From assembly GCF_900215205.1 (NCBI RefSeq), contig NZ_OBDY01000011.1:1-64000 (forward strand): 64,000 nucleotides of DNA. Reading direction: 5' to 3'. A program made the position numbers and the translations under genes. The DNA is from Paractinoplanes atraurantiacus. GTDB lineage: Bacteria; Actinomycetota; Actinomycetes; Mycobacteriales; Micromonosporaceae. Shown one piece after another: positions 8,999-17,173 of this stretch (the stretch's first letter is position 1; every line of letters begins with the position of its first letter). Under the pieces are notes generated by a model. The model did not search any database, had not been told where the DNA came from, and saw nothing but the letters and a program-made list of their open reading frames with translations.

Positions 8999-9703
8999 TT
9001 AGTGACCCATACCGAGGCCGCCGTCGACCGGGATGACCGCGCCGTTGATGTACGCGGCGGCGTCGCTCGCCAGGAACGTCACCGCGGCCGCCACCTCGTC
9101 GGGGCTGGCGAGCCGCCCCGCCGGAACCGCCTTGATGATCTCCGCCTGGCGGGCCTCGGACAAGACCGCTGTCATCTCCGTCTCGATGAAGCCCGGCGCC
9201 ACCACGTTGGCCGTGATGTTGCGGCTGCCCAGCTCACGAGTGATGCTGCGGGCCATGCCGACCAGTCCGGCCTTGCTCGCCGCGTAGTTCACCTGACCGG
9301 GTCCGCCGTAGAGGCCGACGACCGACGAGATGAAGATGATCCGGCCCCACTTGGCGCGCAGCATCTTGGAGCTGGCGCGCTTGGTCACCCGGAACGAGCC
9401 CTTGAGGTTGGTGTCGACGACCCGCTCGAACTGCTCCTCGCTCATGCGCAGCAGCAGCGTGTCGTCGGTGATGCCGGCGTTGGCCACCAGCACCTCGACC
9501 GGGCCGAGCTCCTTCTCGATCTCGGTGAAGGCCGCGTCGACCTGGGCCGGGTCGGTGATGTCGCACTGCACCCCGAACAGGCCCTCGGGGGCGCCGCTGC
9601 CGCGGTGGGTCACCGCGACCCGGTCACCCTGCTTGGCGAACGCCTGCGCGATGGCGAGGCCGATGCCCCGGTTGCCGCCAGTCACCAATACCGTGCGAGC
9701 CAC
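8999..9703 (-). CDS. fabG: 3-oxoacyl-ACP reductase (FabG/MabA)
   Basis: The 234-residue NADPH-dependent SDR reduces 3-oxoacyl-ACP in fatty-acid elongation. Seen: the TGGNRGIGLAIA cofactor loop, the NAG motif in VLVANAGITDD, catalytic Ser in FISSVVG, and YAASK. The GTG at 9703 is preferred over the longer frame from 9829 because GAGGAGCG lies at correct spacing and VARTVLVTGG begins the Rossmann strand. It is the first gene of the fabG-inhA-hemH-HAD operon and is divergent from a histidine kinase. Confidence 0.95.
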   Translation of the reverse strand: MARTVLVTGGNRGIGLAIAQAFAKQGDRVAVTHRGSGAPEGLFGVQCDITDPAQVDAAFTEIEKELGPVEVLVANAGITDDTLLLRMSEEQFERVVDTNLKGSFRVTKRASSKMLRAKWGRIIFISSVVGLYGGPGQVNYAASKAGLVGMARSITRELGSRNITANVVAPGFIETEMTAVLSEARQAEIIKAVPAGRLASPDEVAAAVTFLASDAAAYINGAVIPVDGGLGMGH

Positions 9704-9732
9704 GACGAAACGCTCCTCATACCCAGGTAGGG

Positions 9733-9780
9733 GGTGCCGGGTGGCACCTCGGGGGCACGACGGCGCCTCGTCAGCGCCGT
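9733..9780. promoter_or_regulatory. Inverted repeats in the fabG/histidine-kinase divergent region
   Basis: Two inverted repeats lie in the 88-base gap: GGTGCC-gggt-GGCACC (9733-9748) and ACGGCGC-N7-GCGCCGT (9760-9780). They are candidates for operator or leader-hairpin control of the fatty-acid operon or the kinase pair. No known regulator's consensus is recognised. Confidence 0.35.
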
Positions 9781-9791
9781 AACCTGCCGGG

Positions 9792-10991
9792 ATGGAGACT
9801 ATCGGCCCGGCGGCGGGGCGCAATGCCATGGGGCCGTTGCGCCGGCTGCTCTGGAGCCGGGAGACACCCCGGCCGCCGATCCGGCGCGGGCCCTGGGTCT
9901 ACGCGCTTCCGGTCGGCCTTCTCGCACTGGCCGGACTGGGCGGAGCTGCGGCGACGTACCTCGGGGAGAACCGGGAGGCGGCCGGCATAGCGATCGCCGT
10001 CATCGCCGTCGGATCGGTGGCACCGGTCGCGATCGCCTTCCGGTGGCCCGTCCTCGCGTGGCGGTTCGGCTACGTGATGTTGTTCATCGGGTCGATGAAC
10101 GCCACGGCGAAGGAGCCGTGGCCCTGGAACACCGTGCAGATCCTCGGGTTCCTCTTCGTGCTGGGCCGGCTCGCCGTCACCCAGGACACGGCGCTGACAG
10201 TGTGGGCGGCCGCCTTCACCGTCGTGCCGATCTTCGCCTATGCGCCGGAGGCCAACGCGTGGGGCGCCGCCGTGCTGGTGGCGGTGATCACGGTGATGGG
10301 CGACATCGTGTCCCGGTGGCGCCGTGCCCGCCGGCTGCTCGCCGAGAACGAGGAGCTCACCGAGCTGGAGCGGGCCAAGCGGGCGGTGCTGGAGGAGCGC
10401 GCCCGGATCGCCCGCGAGATGCACGACGTGGTGGCCCACCACATGTCGATGATCGCCGTACGGGCCGAGACCGCCCCCTACCGGCTGGGCGGGCTGCCGG
10501 CCGAGGCCGAGCAGGAGCTGGCGACGATCGCGTCGGCGGCCCGGGAGGCGCTGACCGACATGCGGCGCCTGCTGGGCGTGCTGCGGACCGGCGAGGGCGA
10601 CGCTCCGCGGGCGCCGCAACCCGGATTCGGCGAGGTGGGTGAGCTGGTGGAGACGGCCCGGGCGGCGGGGGTCGAGGTTTCTTTGTCGTACGCCGATGTG
10701 CCCGCTCTCCCGGAGACGGTGGGGCTGGCCGCCTATCGGATCGTGCAGGAGGCCCTGGCCAACGCGGCGCGGCACGCTCCGGGGGCGGCGGTGGCGGTGA
10801 CCGCGCGCGGCGACGGCGGCCGCTTGGAGCTCGAGGTGAGCAATGCCGCTGACGGCCCGGCGGGCGAGGGCGGGCACGGCCTGTCGGGGATGCGGGAACG
10901 GGCCACACTGCTCGGTGGCACCCTGACCGCCGGCGTCTCCGAGGGAGCTTTCGTGGTGCGGGCGGTCCTTCCGGTGGAGGCGGACGAGTGA
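9792..10991 (+). CDS. Sensor histidine kinase (HisKA_3, NarL-type system)
   Basis: The 399-residue kinase has four to five N-terminal membrane helices (about residues 35-170), a short coiled segment, a HisKA_3 dimerisation domain with the phospho-acceptor in REMHDVVAHHMSM, and a C-terminal HATPase_c with IVQEALANAARHA (N box) and GHGLSGMRERATLLGG. There is no large extracellular sensor, so it probably senses a membrane-linked cue. It overlaps the response regulator start by four bases (GTGA). An alternative start is ATG 9828. Confidence 0.92.
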   Translation: METIGPAAGRNAMGPLRRLLWSRETPRPPIRRGPWVYALPVGLLALAGLGGAAATYLGENREAAGIAIAVIAVGSVAPVAIAFRWPVLAWRFGYVMLFIGSMNATAKEPWPWNTVQILGFLFVLGRLAVTQDTALTVWAAAFTVVPIFAYAPEANAWGAAVLVAVITVMGDIVSRWRRARRLLAENEELTELERAKRAVLEERARIAREMHDVVAHHMSMIAVRAETAPYRLGGLPAEAEQELATIASAAREALTDMRRLLGVLRTGEGDAPRAPQPGFGEVGELVETARAAGVEVSLSYADVPALPETVGLAAYRIVQEALANAARHAPGAAVAVTARGDGGRLELEVSNAADGPAGEGGHGLSGMRERATLLGGTLTAGVSEGAFVVRAVLPVEADE

Positions 10992-11644
10992 TCAAGATTC
11001 TGATCGCGGACGACCAGGCGATGGTCCGCGAGGGCTTCGGCGCGCTGCTCGGCGCCCAGCCCGACATGGTGGTGGTCGGCGACGCGGCCGACGGCGCCCA
11101 GGCGGTGACCCGGACCCGCGACCTGCGGCCCGACGTCGTGCTGATGGACGTGCGGATGCCGGTCATGGACGGCCTGGAGGCGACGCGGCAGCTCTCCGCG
11201 GGTGCTCTCGCGGCTGCCAAGATCATCATTCTGACCACGTTCGACCTGGACGACTACGTCTACGCGGCACTGCGGGCCGGCGCCAGCGGTTTCCTGCTCA
11301 AGGACGCCCCGGCCGCCGATCTCATTCAGGCCGTACGGATCGTGGCCGCCGGCGAGGCCCTGCTGGCCCCATCGGTGACGCGCCGCCTGATCGCCGAGTT
11401 CGCGGCCCGCCCGGCCACCGACCGGCCGCGGCCCACCGCGCTGAACGCGCTCACCCCGCGCGAGACCGACGTGCTGCGGCTGATCGCCCGGGGCCTGTCC
11501 AATCAGGAGATCGCGGCCGATCTGGTGGTGGCCGAGCAGACCGTGAAGACCCACATCGGCCGGATCCTGGCCAAGCTCGGCCTGCGCGACCGGGCGCAGG
11601 CGGTGGTCTTCGCCTACGAGACGGGGCTCGTAGTACCGGGGTAG
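10988..11644 (+). CDS. LuxR/NarL-family response regulator
   Basis: The 218-residue protein has a receiver domain with acidic pocket D8/D9, phospho-acceptor D54 in VVLMDVRMP, and conserved Lys in GFLLKDAPA. A C-terminal LuxR helix-turn-helix follows (LTPRETDVLRLIARGLSNQEIA, TVKTHIGRILAKLG). The start overlaps the kinase stop, so the two are cotranslated. Targets are unknown; the divergent fabG operon is one possibility by position only. Confidence 0.94.
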   Translation: MIKILIADDQAMVREGFGALLGAQPDMVVVGDAADGAQAVTRTRDLRPDVVLMDVRMPVMDGLEATRQLSAGALAAAKIIILTTFDLDDYVYAALRAGASGFLLKDAPAADLIQAVRIVAAGEALLAPSVTRRLIAEFAARPATDRPRPTALNALTPRETDVLRLIARGLSNQEIAADLVVAEQTVKTHIGRILAKLGLRDRAQAVVFAYETGLVVPG

Positions 11645-11707
11645 GACATCGATGTCCGGTCCGGAGGGTGACGATCGGGGTGCCGTCGCCGCGAGACGTT
11701 GCGGCCC

Positions 11708-12595
11708 ATGCGAATCCTGCCGCTCGTCCTGGTCCTGTCCGCTTTCTCCCTCCCTGTTTCTCCCACTCCTTCACAAGATCAACTTCTGTCATTCGGAGAC
11801 GCCTACCGCAAGACCGCCGTACGCATGCTGGCCACCGGCTGCCCGTACGCCACGTGGGCCGCTCAGGGCCGCCGCTTCCTCTCCTTCGACCCGGCCGGCG
11901 ACGGGCGGGCGGTGGAGGTGCTCGGCGACCTCGCCACGGCGTCGCGCGTCGCCGTCCTGGTGCCGGGCGTCGACACCGTCCTGGCCGACTTCGACCGCGG
12001 CCTCGGCGGCGTGCCCCGACGCGCGCCCGGCGTGCAGGCCCGCGCCCTCTACGAGCAGCTGAGCAAGCGATCACCGGACGTGGCGGTGATCGCCTGGCTG
12101 GGCTACGACCCGCCGGAGGGCATCGGGCCGGCCGCCGCCACCTACGGGCGGGCCCGGGCCGGCGCCACCGCGCTGGTCGCCTTCGTCCGCTTCCTGGAGA
12201 GCCAGCGCCCCGGCGTGGCGGTGACCTTGATCGGGCACAGCTACGGCTCACTCGTCGTCGGCCTGGCCGCGCCCCGGCTGCCGCGGGTCGGTGACGTGGT
12301 CGCCCTGGGCGCCCCGGGCATCGGCGCCGCGCACGCGGCCGACCTCGGCGGCGCGCGGGTCTGGTCGGCGCTCGCCCCCACCGACTGGATCCGCCGGATC
12401 CCCCAGGTACGCCTGCTCGGGGTCGGGCTCGGCCGGCGCCCGTCGAATCCCGAATTCGGGGCGTTTCCGCTGCCCACCGACGGTGTGGCCGGGCACGACT
12501 ACTACCTGGCGCCGGGCAGCGCCACCCTGCGCGCGGTCGGCGATGTCGTCCTGTCGGGTGTTCCGCGCCACGACGGGGCGGGGGAAGTTTCTTAG
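11708..12595 (+). CDS. Secreted alpha/beta hydrolase (DUF1023 type)
   Basis: The 295-residue protein begins with a signal peptide (MRILPLVLVLSAFSLPVSPT) and has the DUF1023 nucleophile elbow GHSYGSLVVG. A plausible acid lies in APTDWIRR and a plausible catalytic His in GVAGHDYY, so the triad looks complete. The ATG at 11708 is preferred over an in-frame TTG three codons upstream. The family is widespread in actinomycetes, exported, and lacks a well-defined substrate. It follows the response regulator by 63 bases and may be read through from it. Confidence 0.85.
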   Translation: MRILPLVLVLSAFSLPVSPTPSQDQLLSFGDAYRKTAVRMLATGCPYATWAAQGRRFLSFDPAGDGRAVEVLGDLATASRVAVLVPGVDTVLADFDRGLGGVPRRAPGVQARALYEQLSKRSPDVAVIAWLGYDPPEGIGPAAATYGRARAGATALVAFVRFLESQRPGVAVTLIGHSYGSLVVGLAAPRLPRVGDVVALGAPGIGAAHAADLGGARVWSALAPTDWIRRIPQVRLLGVGLGRRPSNPEFGAFPLPTDGVAGHDYYLAPGSATLRAVGDVVLSGVPRHDGAGEVS

Positions 12596-12661
12596 CGGAA
12601 CCTTAAGGGGTATTGTGCCATCCGGCCCTGACGCCGAAACGACTCTCGGGAGGTGATCGCT

Positions 12662-12718
12662 GTGCGAGATAGCGATCCTCCTAGTCGCGGCCGGGCCGTT
12701 CGTCAGCCCCGTCGCTGA
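12662..12718 (+). CDS. Possible 18-residue sORF under a start-occluding hairpin
   Basis: GTG at 12662 follows GGGAGG at ideal spacing and encodes MRDSDPPSRGRAVRQPRR, basic and without a known family. The Shine-Dalgarno GGAG (12649-12652) and GATCGCT (12655-12661) can pair with CTCC (12678-12681) and AGCGATC (12671-12677), an 11-bp stem with a two-base bulge that puts the GTG in a nine-base loop. This could be a translated leader or purely an RNA element. No coding bias can be judged at this length. Confidence 0.35.
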   Translation: MRDSDPPSRGRAVRQPRR

Positions 12719-12872
12719 CACGTTCCTTTCACCGCCCCGCATCCACCGGTGCCGTCCCGTCGACGGCGCTGGCCCAGTCGTGTGCACCGCGACGCCGGAT
12801 GCGCGGGTGCCGGCCGCGACATGACCGTGTGCGCTTCCCCTCGCCCGTCACCGCGCGGAAGTAGCCCCCGAC

Positions 12873-12959
12873 ATGAAGAACTTCGTCGCACCGTTGAGCT
12901 TCACCATCGCCGCCGTCTGGGTGGTCGTCCTGTTCGTCCTCGTGCACGGCAACCCATGA
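12873..12959 (+). CDS. Putative 28-residue single-span membrane protein
   Basis: ATG at 12873 opens a frame starting MKNFVAPLSF, followed by one strongly hydrophobic helix (about residues 9-25, core AAVWVVVLFVLVH) and a short polar end. The ribosome-binding site is weak (GGAAG). It lies between the hydrolase gene and the convergent VWA gene. Its hydrophobic, uninterrupted content suggests a real small membrane protein, but no partner or function can be named. Confidence 0.5.
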   Translation: MKNFVAPLSFTIAAVWVVVLFVLVHGNP

Positions 12960-12966
12960 CCGGGTT

Positions 12967-13917
12967 CTACGGCAGCCGCGACGTCCAGAGCAGGCTGCCG
13001 GCGGCCGCCGCGAGGCCGAGCAGGAGCGCCACCCCGGCGTACCACTGAGTCACCTCGCGCGGCTGCACCCGGTGGCCGATCGAGCTGCCCATGTCCTCGT
13101 ACACCTTCTTGAGCTCGCTCACCGACGCCGCCTCGTAGAAGTAGCCGTCGGTCTTCTCCGCCAGCTGCTGCAGCGACAGCCGGTCGACCGGCACCCGCTG
13201 CAGCGCGCCGCGGATGTCGACCACACCGGTGTCGGTGCCGAAGGCGATCGTCGAGACCGGCACGTTCGCCTGCGAGGCCGCTGTCGCCGCGTCCTCGATC
13301 GACCGGCCCGACGTGCGGTAGCCGTCGGAGAGCAGGACGATCCGGGCCGGCGGCGCGCCGTCGGCCCCGTCGGCCGGCACCGAGCGGATGGCGTCGAGCG
13401 AGGTGAAGACCGCCTCGCCGGTCGCGGTGGCCTCGGCCAGCGACAGCCCGTCGATCCCGGAGATCACCTCGGAGCGGTCCTTGGTCGGCGACACCAGCAC
13501 GTTCGCCGACTTCGCGAACGACACCAGACCCAGGTTGTACGTGGGTGGCAGCTCGTTGACGAACGCCTTGGCCGCCTCCTGAGCCGCCTCGATCCGGTTC
13601 GGGGCGACGTCGTCGGCCTCCATCGACAGCGACACGTCGATGGCGAGCATGACCGTGGCCCGCTCCAGCGGCTCCTCCTTGTCGACCGAGGGCCGGGCCA
13701 GCGCGGCGCCCAGGGTCAGCAGGGAGAGCAGGAACGCGGCCGCCGAGACGTGCTTGCGCCAGCCCAGCCCGCGCGGGGCGAGCGTGCGGAGCAGGTCGAC
13801 GTTGGTGAACCGCATCGCGTACTGCCGGCGGCGGAACTGCCGGAACACGTAGACGCCGGCGACGATGACCACCGGCAGAAGCGCCAGCAGCCACCAGGGC
13901 TCCAGGAAACGGATCAT
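12967..13917 (-). CDS. VWA-domain membrane protein (BatA-like)
   Basis: The 316-residue protein has two N-terminal membrane helices (about residues 8-25 and 58-78), a von Willebrand factor A domain with the MIDAS motif DVSLSM (about residues 95-100) and downstream LSDG, and a C-terminal membrane helix. It matches the BatA-type proteins encoded with MoxR ATPases and DUF58 proteins. Such sets are thought to act as metal-dependent chaperone or assembly systems at the membrane. The start ATG overlaps the DUF58 stop (ATGA), so it is the last gene of a MoxR-DUF58-VWA operon. A longer frame from 15066 is only a fusion with antisense sequence. Confidence 0.92.
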   Translation of the reverse strand: MIRFLEPWWLLALLPVVIVAGVYVFRQFRRRQYAMRFTNVDLLRTLAPRGLGWRKHVSAAAFLLSLLTLGAALARPSVDKEEPLERATVMLAIDVSLSMEADDVAPNRIEAAQEAAKAFVNELPPTYNLGLVSFAKSANVLVSPTKDRSEVISGIDGLSLAEATATGEAVFTSLDAIRSVPADGADGAPPARIVLLSDGYRTSGRSIEDAATAASQANVPVSTIAFGTDTGVVDIRGALQRVPVDRLSLQQLAEKTDGYFYEAASVSELKKVYEDMGSSIGHRVQPREVTQWYAGVALLLGLAAAAGSLLWTSRLP

Positions 13918-15026
13918 CGCGTGGTCCCCCGGGTGCGTGCGTGTCGCTGGGCGGCCACGAATCGGACCACGTCCAGCAGCCAGTCGGTGTCGGTACGAAG
14001 GCGCAGGTGGGCGGCGCCGGCGGCGCGCAGCGCCCGGGCGATCTCGCCGCGTTGCTGTGCGGCCGCCTCGGCGTAGCGGGCGCGCAGTTTCGGGTCGGCG
14101 GTCTGCACCTCGTGCAGCGCGCCGGTCTCGGGGTCGGCCAGGGTCAGCACGCCGACGTCGGGGATCTCCAGCTCGCGCGGGTCGACGACCTCGATCGCGA
14201 GCACGTCGTGCCGCACCGCCAGCTTGCGGATCGGCCGGGACCAGCCGTCCACCGGGGCCATGAAGTCGCTGATCACCACGGCCACACCTCGCCGCCGCGG
14301 CGGCCGGTTGAGCATGTCGATCAGCGCGCCCAGGTCGGCCCGCCCGGGCCTGATCTCGGTGCGGGCGATCGCGCGCAGCAGCCCCTGCGCCTCCTTGCGG
14401 CCGGGCCGGGCGGGCATCCGGACGACCTCGCTGCCGGGTTGCGGCTGCGGGTCCCGCTTGCGGCCCCAGCGGGTTCCGCTCTTCGGCCGTACGCCCGTGC
14501 CGGTGCCCACGACCGCACCGATGCGGTTGCCGCCGCGCACGGTCAGGTGGGCCATCGCGGTCGCCGCGGCCATCACGAGGTCGCTCTTGAGCCACTGGGC
14601 GGTGCCGAACTCGAGGCTGGCGCTCAGGTCGACCGCCATCCAGGTCTCCAGCTCCCGGTCGGCCACCGTGCGCCGCACGTGCGGCAGCGTGGTGCGGGCG
14701 GTGACCGGCCAGTCCATGCGGCGCACGTCGTCGCCGGGCCGGTATTCGCGCGACTCCCCGGCCTCGCTGCCGGGGCCGGGCAGCAGGCCCACGTAGTCGC
14801 CCTGGAGCAGCCCGTCGAGCTTGCGCGTGACCAGCAGCTGGAGCCGGGACAGCACCGCCTCGGCCCGGGCGGTCCCGGTCTCGCCCTCGGGCGCCAGCCC
14901 GCTCAGCGCCGCACCGGCCCGGGCCGAACCGATCAGCGCCGAGCCGTTCGGTGCCGAGCCATTCGGCGCCGAGCCGTTCAGTGCTGGGCCGTTCGGTGCT
15001 GGGCCGTTCAGTGTTGGGCCGGCCAT
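13914..15026 (-). CDS. DUF58 domain-containing protein
   Basis: The 370-residue protein has the DUF58 core: the SREYRPGDDVRRMDWPVTART block (about residues 90-110), where a VWA-like fold begins, and a later VVISDFM strand. It is the standard middle gene between MoxR and VWA proteins. The first 40 residues are unusual: imperfect five-residue repeats (LNGPA, PNGSA), probably a tandem expansion of about 15 bp. The start overlaps the moxR 3' end by 19 bases. An internal start after the repeats cannot be excluded. Confidence 0.9.
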   Translation of the reverse strand: MAGPTLNGPAPNGPALNGSAPNGSAPNGSALIGSARAGAALSGLAPEGETGTARAEAVLSRLQLLVTRKLDGLLQGDYVGLLPGPGSEAGESREYRPGDDVRRMDWPVTARTTLPHVRRTVADRELETWMAVDLSASLEFGTAQWLKSDLVMAAATAMAHLTVRGGNRIGAVVGTGTGVRPKSGTRWGRKRDPQPQPGSEVVRMPARPGRKEAQGLLRAIARTEIRPGRADLGALIDMLNRPPRRRGVAVVISDFMAPVDGWSRPIRKLAVRHDVLAIEVVDPRELEIPDVGVLTLADPETGALHEVQTADPKLRARYAEAAAQQRGEIARALRAAGAAHLRLRTDTDWLLDVVRFVAAQRHARTRGTTR

Positions 15027-16138
15027 GCCGCTCCGTTCTGGGCGGGCGCGCCCTGCGGAACCCCACTGACGGGCGCGGCCGACGGGTGGGTGCCGTTGGG
15101 CGAGGTGCCCTGGCGGGCCGCGACCGAGGGCAGCGGAACGCTCTGCATGATGCGGCTGACGATGTGGTCGGCCGGGATGTCGTCGGCCAGCGCGTCGTAG
15201 CTGAGCACCAGACGGTGACGCAGGATGTCGGGCGCGATGTCCTGCACGTCCTGCGGGAGCGCGTAGTCGCGGCCCCGCAGCAGGGCCAGGGCCCGGGTGG
15301 CCCGGACGATGCCGAGCGAGGCGCGCGGGCTCGCGCCGTACTGGATGAGCTGCGCCACGTCGGGCATGCCGTGCTGTGCCGGGGCGCGGGTGGCCAGCAC
15401 CAGCCGGACCGTGTAGTCGACCAGAGCGTTGTGCACGAAGACCTGGTCGGCGCGGCGCTGGAGGCCGAGCAGGTCCTCCGGGGTGAAGACGACCTTGGGC
15501 TCGGGGGCGCTGACCCCCATCCGGTAGACGATCTCCCGCTCCTCGGCGTCGGTCGGGTAGCCCACCAGGATCTTCATGAGGAAGCGGTCGCGCTGCGCCT
15601 CGGGCAGCGGGTAGACGCCCTCCTGCTCGATCGGGTTCTGCGTCGCCATGACCAGGAAGGGGTCGGGCACCGCGTGCGACTGCCCGCCGATCGACACCTG
15701 GTGCTCGGCCATCACCTCGAGCAGCGCCGACTGCACCTTGGCCGGCGCCCGGTTGATCTCGTCGGCGAGCAGGAAGTTGACGAAGACCGGACCGAGCTCG
15801 ACGTCGAACTTCTCACTGCTCTGCCGGTAGATGCGGGTGCCGACGATGTCGGCCGGCACCAGGTCGGGAGTGAACTGCACCCGGGAGAAGGTGCCACCGA
15901 CCACCCGGGCCAGGGTCTCGACGGCGAGCGTCTTGGCCACGCCCGGCACGCCCTCGAGCAGGCAGTGCCCGCGCGCGAGCAGCGCCACGAACATGCGCTC
16001 GACCATCCGGTCCTGCCCGACGATCACCCGCTTGACCTCGAACATCGCGCGCTCGAGCTGCGAGGCGTCCTGTGCCGGGGGCACCGGCGCGGCCGCGCCG
16101 TTGTTGGTCTCGGTCTCGGGCGTGAGCGGCTGAGCCAC
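15008..16138 (-). CDS. MoxR-family AAA+ ATPase
   Basis: The 376-residue ATPase shows Walker A in GVPGVAKT, Walker B in LLADEINRAP, sensor 1 in MATQNP and the arginine-finger region EAQRDRFLMK. MoxR ATPases remodel or activate protein complexes, generally with VWA partners such as those downstream. GTG at 16138 is chosen because GGAGGA lies just upstream; an in-frame start at 16201 lacks one. It has a Pro/Asn-rich C-terminal tail. First gene of the operon. Confidence 0.93.
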   Translation of the reverse strand: MAQPLTPETETNNGAAAPVPPAQDASQLERAMFEVKRVIVGQDRMVERMFVALLARGHCLLEGVPGVAKTLAVETLARVVGGTFSRVQFTPDLVPADIVGTRIYRQSSEKFDVELGPVFVNFLLADEINRAPAKVQSALLEVMAEHQVSIGGQSHAVPDPFLVMATQNPIEQEGVYPLPEAQRDRFLMKILVGYPTDAEEREIVYRMGVSAPEPKVVFTPEDLLGLQRRADQVFVHNALVDYTVRLVLATRAPAQHGMPDVAQLIQYGASPRASLGIVRATRALALLRGRDYALPQDVQDIAPDILRHRLVLSYDALADDIPADHIVSRIMQSVPLPSVAARQGTSPNGTHPSAAPVSGVPQGAPAQNGAAWPAQH

Positions 16139-16410
16139 CGGTCCTCCACAGCGGTCGAAAATGCCATCGACTCCTCGCGCCGGCGTGCTGCCGACGCTCA
16201 AGACTTACACGACCGACCTGAGAGCGCGCTCGTGGTGTCGCATTACGCGCCGCCGTTGACCGCCACCATGGTCCAGACGTGTCGATCTTTCTGCGCGATG
16301 CGCCGGATCGGGCACCCGAGCCGGGTGGATGCGTCACGCCGTGAACCGTGTAACATTCATCGCGTCGCCGGGCGACTTCCCCCGTGGTCGCCCGGCGCAA
16401 TAATTCTCCG

Positions 16411-16650
16411 ATGGATCTCTCCTCCGCCAGTCCTCAGAGCCTCGAGCCCCAGTGCTCGGCCAAGGGCTGTCGCGCCGAAGCAGCCTGGCAACTGCGGTGG
16501 AACAATCCCAAGTTGCACGCCCCCGACTACCGCAAAACGTGGCTGGCGTGTGAGGAACACCGGATTTCCCTGGGCAACTTCCTCGATCTTCGAGGATTCC
16601 TGCGCGAAGTGACGCCCTTCGGTACGGCGTCCGAAGCGCCCATCTCCTAG
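16411..16650 (+). CDS. Small actinobacterial zinc-ribbon-like protein
   Basis: The 79-residue protein has CSAKGC near residue 15 and CEEH near residue 50, a C-x4-C...C-x2-H pattern that could bind one zinc ion. ATG at 16411 is the natural start, and a TAACAT -10-like element lies about 60 bases upstream. This short family is common in actinomycetes and is sometimes mislabelled as an acetone carboxylase. It precedes a PH-domain gene by ten bases. Function unknown. Confidence 0.75.
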   Translation: MDLSSASPQSLEPQCSAKGCRAEAAWQLRWNNPKLHAPDYRKTWLACEEHRISLGNFLDLRGFLREVTPFGTASEAPIS

Positions 16651-16660
16651 GCTTCGAGAT

Positions 16661-17173
16661 GTGAACGAGCCACAGAGTGCCGCCGTCGATGCCCTGGAGC
16701 CGTGGCCCGACACCGTCGCGTGGCGCCCGGTCTCCCCCAAGCTGATCACTGTGGAGCTGATCGTCCGCATCGCCTGGTCGCTGGTCCTGGTGGCCGGCCT
16801 GGCCGTCGGCTGGGCCTTGCAGGGCCACTGGCTGTGGCGCCTGGGGATCCTGCTGGTCGTGGTCAACGCGATCTGGCGCTCCTTCGTCACCGTCCGCGCG
16901 GTGCGCGCCTGGGGCTACGCCGAGCGCGACCAGGACCTCCTGGTCCGCCACGGCCTGCTGGTCCGCCGCCTCTCGATCGTCCCGTACGCGCGGATGCAGT
17001 TCGTCGACGTCACCGCCGGCCCCTTGGAACGAGCATTCGGCCTGGCCACCGTGCAACTGCACACCGCCGCGGCCGCCAGCGACGCCCGCATCCCCGGCCT
17101 GCCCCCGGCCGAGGCCTCCCGCCTGCGCGACCGCCTGACCGCCCTCGGCGAGGACCGGGCCGAGGGCCTGTGA
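16661..17173 (+). CDS. Bacterial PH-domain membrane protein (YdbS-like)
   Basis: The 170-residue protein has two membrane helices (about residues 35-75) followed by a bPH_2 domain with LLVRRLSIVPYARMQFVDV and GPLERAFGLATVQLHTA. Its stop overlaps the start of the longer PH-domain gene (GTGA). The pair matches Bacillus YdbS/YdbT, membrane proteins linked to tolerance of antimicrobial proteins. GTG start. Confidence 0.88.
   Translation: MNEPQSAAVDALEPWPDTVAWRPVSPKLITVELIVRIAWSLVLVAGLAVGWALQGHWLWRLGILLVVVNAIWRSFVTVRAVRAWGYAERDQDLLVRHGLLVRRLSIVPYARMQFVDVTAGPLERAFGLATVQLHTAAAASDARIPGLPPAEASRLRDRLTALGEDRAEGL

Noticed and set aside
8210..9703. Evidence that the organism makes mycolic acids, from inhA and mabA
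   Set aside because: The fabG-inhA pair also serves ordinary fatty-acid synthesis in actinomycetes without mycolates; no mycolate-specific genes are present.
12967..15066. A 699-residue fusion of DUF58-region sequence with the VWA protein
   Set aside because: The upstream half is in the wrong frame for DUF58 and is filler; the real DUF58 gene overlaps it and the VWA protein has its own ATG at 13917.
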